Assembly (NCBI GenBank): GCA_024691325.1
Contig: JAILNR010000019.1
Location: 52,669-116,668, forward strand
Reading direction: 5' to 3'
Length of the DNA stretch: 64,000 bases
Source of the DNA: Saccharofermentans sp.
Lineage (GTDB): Bacteria; Bacillota; Clostridia; Saccharofermentanales; Saccharofermentanaceae
Below the pieces are notes generated by a model. It made no database searches and was not told the origin of the DNA. It worked only from the letters and a program-made list of their open reading frames with translations. Shown in pieces: positions 61,982-64,000 of the stretch. Every line of letters starts with the position of its first letter. The first letter of the stretch is position 1. The position numbers were made by a program, and so were the translations under genes.

Positions 61982-63316
61982 TCAGATGAACAATGCTTTT
62001 ATACAGGCATTGTTAGGAACGAATTCTATATCCAGCAATCCGGATATATCGGGATCGGATAGATCGATCCATTCGTTATCTATAAGCACGTAAGATTGCC
62101 CCGGTTCACTCGAGGCGATATAAGCAATATAGGAATCATCATAGAAAGCTTCTGTGGACTCGCCTTCTACCGGTGCTTCGGATTCATATCTGACAACTAT
62201 AGTGAAAGTGTCAACCTGCAAAGGTTCAGGTAATTCGACTGTATGATATCCTCGGCATGTGAATTCTTCGCTTGCCGAGTAAAGAAGCTCTCCGTCATCT
62301 AACACACCATCATAAATCTCCATTGTTATCTGCTGGTTGTAATCGGGTGTATATGTTCCGATTGCACCAAGGATTCCTTCTTGCTCGAAGACATTGGCAA
62401 GAACTGTCTGACCACCGGTTGTAATGGTGTTGGTACACGATCCGTCGTATGAACAAACATGGGAGTAACCGGTACTGCCCTCATAAGCAACGGGTTCCTC
62501 GAATCCTGTCTCATATGACAGCCAGAAATAACCTCCGTCACCCCATCTTTCCGAGAATGAGTTTTGTACAAGCCATGCTCCGTCTTCCTGAGCAGGCGGA
62601 TCGAAGTATTCTCCTGGGAAGTCATCATCCCATCCGACCACAGTTACCGAGTGGTCGCCTATATCCTCGTGATTATTAAGAGTGGTAAATCCGTATATCT
62701 CGTAGTAGTCCGTGCTTCTGTCCAGATAACCTACAGTAAAAGCCCCGCTTGTTCTGAGTGCTTCCTGTATCTGCTCCCGGGATAGTTCGCTGTAATCTGA
62801 AGCATCAGTAAGCACGATTCCACACTCGATTCCGTTCGCAAGTCCCGCGATAGTCTGTATAGGTCCGGCACCAACGTTATAAGCAGAATATTGTCTTGGA
62901 TGGAATCCTTCTCTGTCAGGATCAAGGCGGGCGACAGAACCGTAGGTGGCATCCACTATATCCAGAGGATCTATAGTGATTGTTTCCCCTCGTGTCAGCA
63001 AAAGGTTGGACTCGATGGATGTAGCGGCTGAATGTGCCCAGCATGTCCCGTATTGCTGGTCGGTGACCGCAGTTGCGCATCCTTCCTCAATCAGCGAGAA
63101 TCCGTGCCCTGAGGCGAACGGCTCATATCTGTCCTCCGGCCAGGTCTCTTCGGCGGTTGTTTGCGCTGTTGGTTCAGCAGTAGTTTCAGTCGTTGCTTCA
63201 ATAGATGTCTCCGTTTCCAGTACTTCAGAATAAGCTGACTCTACTGTTGCCGCACTGCAGGACGCTAACAGGCATGCGGCCATGGCGGCAGCGGATGAAC
63301 GGATGATACGCGACAT
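61982..63316 (-). CDS. Papain-family (C1) cysteine peptidase lipoprotein
   Basis: 444 residues. A lipoprotein signal ends in CLLASC (Cys20), then comes a Thr/Glu-rich linker of about 45 residues. The peptidase domain has QQYGTCWAHSAATSIES with the catalytic Cys, DHSVTVVGWDDDF with the His and VQNSFSERWGDGGYFWLSY with the Asn, as in papain-like C1 enzymes of gut Firmicutes. A C-terminal beta-rich region (about 285-444) follows. It is anchored outside the membrane. ATG at 63316 is preferred to TTG at 63337 because AGAGGG precedes it. Its upstream region is the dyad array. Confidence 0.88.
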   Translation of the reverse strand: MSRIIRSSAAAMAACLLASCSAATVESAYSEVLETETSIEATTETTAEPTAQTTAEETWPEDRYEPFASGHGFSLIEEGCATAVTDQQYGTCWAHSAATSIESNLLLTRGETITIDPLDIVDATYGSVARLDPDREGFHPRQYSAYNVGAGPIQTIAGLANGIECGIVLTDASDYSELSREQIQEALRTSGAFTVGYLDRSTDYYEIYGFTTLNNHEDIGDHSVTVVGWDDDFPGEYFDPPAQEDGAWLVQNSFSERWGDGGYFWLSYETGFEEPVAYEGSTGYSHVCSYDGSCTNTITTGGQTVLANVFEQEGILGAIGTYTPDYNQQITMEIYDGVLDDGELLYSASEEFTCRGYHTVELPEPLQVDTFTIVVRYESEAPVEGESTEAFYDDSYIAYIASSEPGQSYVLIDNEWIDLSDPDISGLLDIEFVPNNACIKALFI

Positions 63317-63351
63317 GTCTTGGTTCCCTCTTTTCAATGCGTGTGGTCGTC

Positions 63352-63555
63352 TTTTACAGTACCAAAACGGCAGTTATAAGGTTTTAGTACTGTATTTTCA
63401 CTATAATTCCATTACTATTTTACTTAAAAATGCGTTTTAGTAATGTAAAAGTGCAGTTTTACAGTACCATTTTGAATAAAATACTTTATTAGTAATGTAA
63501 AACAGGTCAAATCACATTACCAAATGGGTGAAATTGATGTTTTAGTACTGTGGCA
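63352..63555 (+). repeat. Four tandem 46-bp dyads at a 53-bp period (eight 16-bp sites)
   Basis: Eight copies of a 16-bp site, consensus TTTTAGTAmTGTAAAA, alternate in orientation. Minus-oriented copies start at 63352, 63405, 63457 and 63510; plus-oriented copies at 63382, 63435, 63487 and 63540. Within each pair the spacing is always 30 bp; between pairs it is 22-23 bp. The copy at 63435 matches the consensus exactly; 63405 and 63510 are the weakest. The array fills the divergent region between the papain-like gene and rpsL, and its last unit overlaps a possible rpsL promoter. A regulator-binding array is the simplest reading. Confidence 0.8.
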
Positions 63556-63563
63556 AAGATATA
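63534..63563 (+). promoter_or_regulatory. Possible rpsL promoter inside the dyad array
   Basis: TTGATG (63534-63539) and GATATA (63558-63563) or the overlapping AGATAT give a 17-18 bp spacer that contains the last 16-bp site of the array. The -10 match is weak. Confidence 0.35.
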
Positions 63564-63567
63564 AGAT

Positions 63568-63669
63568 GGCCTGCGTAAGGCGTAGGCCCTGTAAAATGAC
63601 TCTTTACAAGAAAAACAAGCGGGTGTAAACTTAATTGCTTTTCGCGAAAAGGGTTAATGCGCCCTTTTT
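63568..63669 (+). promoter_or_regulatory. Structured rpsL leader with competing stems
   Basis: Stem 1 is GGCCTGCG/CGTAGGCC (63568-63588). Stem 2 is TGTAAA/TTTACA (63590-63608). Stem 3 is the palindrome CTTTTCGCGAAAAG (63638-63651). A terminator-like stem AAAAGGG (63647-63653) with CCCTTTTT (63662-63669) shares its left arm with stem 3, so the two cannot form together. This suggests attenuation of the ribosomal protein operon. Confidence 0.45.
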
Positions 63670-63700
63670 GAGGAAAAATCTTAAGAAAGGAGATGTATTG

Positions 63701-64000
63701 ATGCCGACGTTCAATCAATTGGTAAAGTCGGGAAGACACGACAAGACATACAAGTCAGCTTCCCCGGCTCTGCAGGCTGGAATCAACACGATTCACAACA
63801 AGGAGACACAGGTCTTCGCTCCCCAGAAGCGTGGCGTGTGCACAGTTGTTAAGACAACAACACCTAAGAAGCCTAATTCCGCTCTTCGTAAGGTTGCCCG
63901 TGTACGTTTAACAAACGGCTACGAGGTTACAGCTTACATTCCCGGAATCGGCCACAATCTGCAGGAGCACTCCGTTGTTCTCATCAGAGGCGGACGTGTA
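63701..64000 (+). CDS. rpsL: Ribosomal protein S12 (N-terminal 100 residues)
   Basis: Begins at ATG 63701 after AAGGAGA and runs off the right edge. The residues [33 protein letters not shown] and [20 protein letters not shown] are those of bacterial S12, which monitors decoding in the small ribosomal subunit and carries the residues altered in streptomycin resistance (KKPNSA region). It is normally the first gene of the str operon (rpsL-rpsG-fusA-tuf). Here a surface peptidase gene on the other strand lies upstream instead of rpoC. Confidence 0.98.
   Translation, partial: MPTFNQLVKSGRHDKTYKSASPALQAGINTIHNKETQVFAPQKRGVCTVVKTTTPKKPNSALRKVARVRLTNGYEVTAYIPGIGHNLQEHSVVLIRGGRV

Noticed and set aside
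63352..63555. CRISPR-like array, because of the roughly 53-bp periodicity
   Set aside because: The conserved parts are 16-bp sites in alternating direction, with no single conserved repeat of 24 bp or more, and no cas gene is in the window.

Overview
The window looks like chromosome from an anaerobic, fermentative, fibre-degrading Firmicute (Clostridia, probably a rumen or gut lineage in the Oscillospiraceae/Saccharofermentans neighbourhood). The reasons are an oxygen-sensitive class III ribonucleotide reductase, a cysteine-type formate dehydrogenase with a complete-looking Moco assembly cluster, a Na+-pumping decarboxylase, acyl kinase plus phosphotransacylase, a GH9 cellulase and a GH3 beta-glucosidase, strong purine-rich Shine-Dalgarno sites, and gene families typical of Clostridia. 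The lineage is an inference from gene content. No rRNA, tRNA, IS element, prophage or CRISPR array was seen.

Layout. 1-6 kb: tail of gpmI, then nrdD-nrdG behind a promoter carrying two NrdR boxes, a GGDEF/EAL membrane protein and a HAD phosphatase. 6-14 kb: LysR and AraC regulators, a Sel1-repeat protein, a DUF4236 protein, a DMT exporter, zinc-ribbon membrane proteins and a YfcE-type phosphodiesterase. 14-20.7 kb: ilvE and a DJ-1 protein, facing a minus-strand CAP/SH3-MATE-GH9 run. 20.9-26.5 kb: trkA-trkH-iscS-mnmA-trmL. 27-33 kb: a dehydrogenase-like gene followed by response regulator, ABC transporter and histidine kinase, resembling antimicrobial-peptide sensing and resistance modules. 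33-35 kb: an AT-richer islet with two exported proteins behind a striking palindromic repeat array. 35-43 kb: a PAS-GGDEF cyclase, a DeoB-DeoC fusion, a DEAD helicase and a domain-swapped GH3. 43-58.4 kb: hemolysin III-like protein, buk-pta, then molybdenum uptake and cofactor synthesis genes leading straight into an NuoF/GltD-like subunit and formate dehydrogenase. 58.4-62 kb: the oxaloacetate decarboxylase operon. 62-64 kb: a papain-like lipoprotein, a second array of regular dyads, and the start of rpsL.

How it fits together. The 46-58 kb block reads as one metabolic unit: Mo uptake (ModA, ModB, but no ModC), pterin synthesis (MoaA, MoaC, Mog), Mo insertion and GMP attachment (a MoeA-MobA-MobB fusion), and the client enzyme (FdhF with an NAD(P)-linked flavoprotein partner). 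The oad operon and buk-pta add sodium-motive decarboxylation and substrate-level phosphorylation. GH9 on the cell surface and GH3 in the cytoplasm fit cello-oligosaccharide use.

The least explained items are two non-coding arrays of highly regular dyad-symmetric repeats (32.96-33.07 kb and 63.35-63.56 kb). Each lies directly upstream of a gene for an exported papain-fold cysteine peptidase-like protein. Their period and orientation are too regular to be chance.
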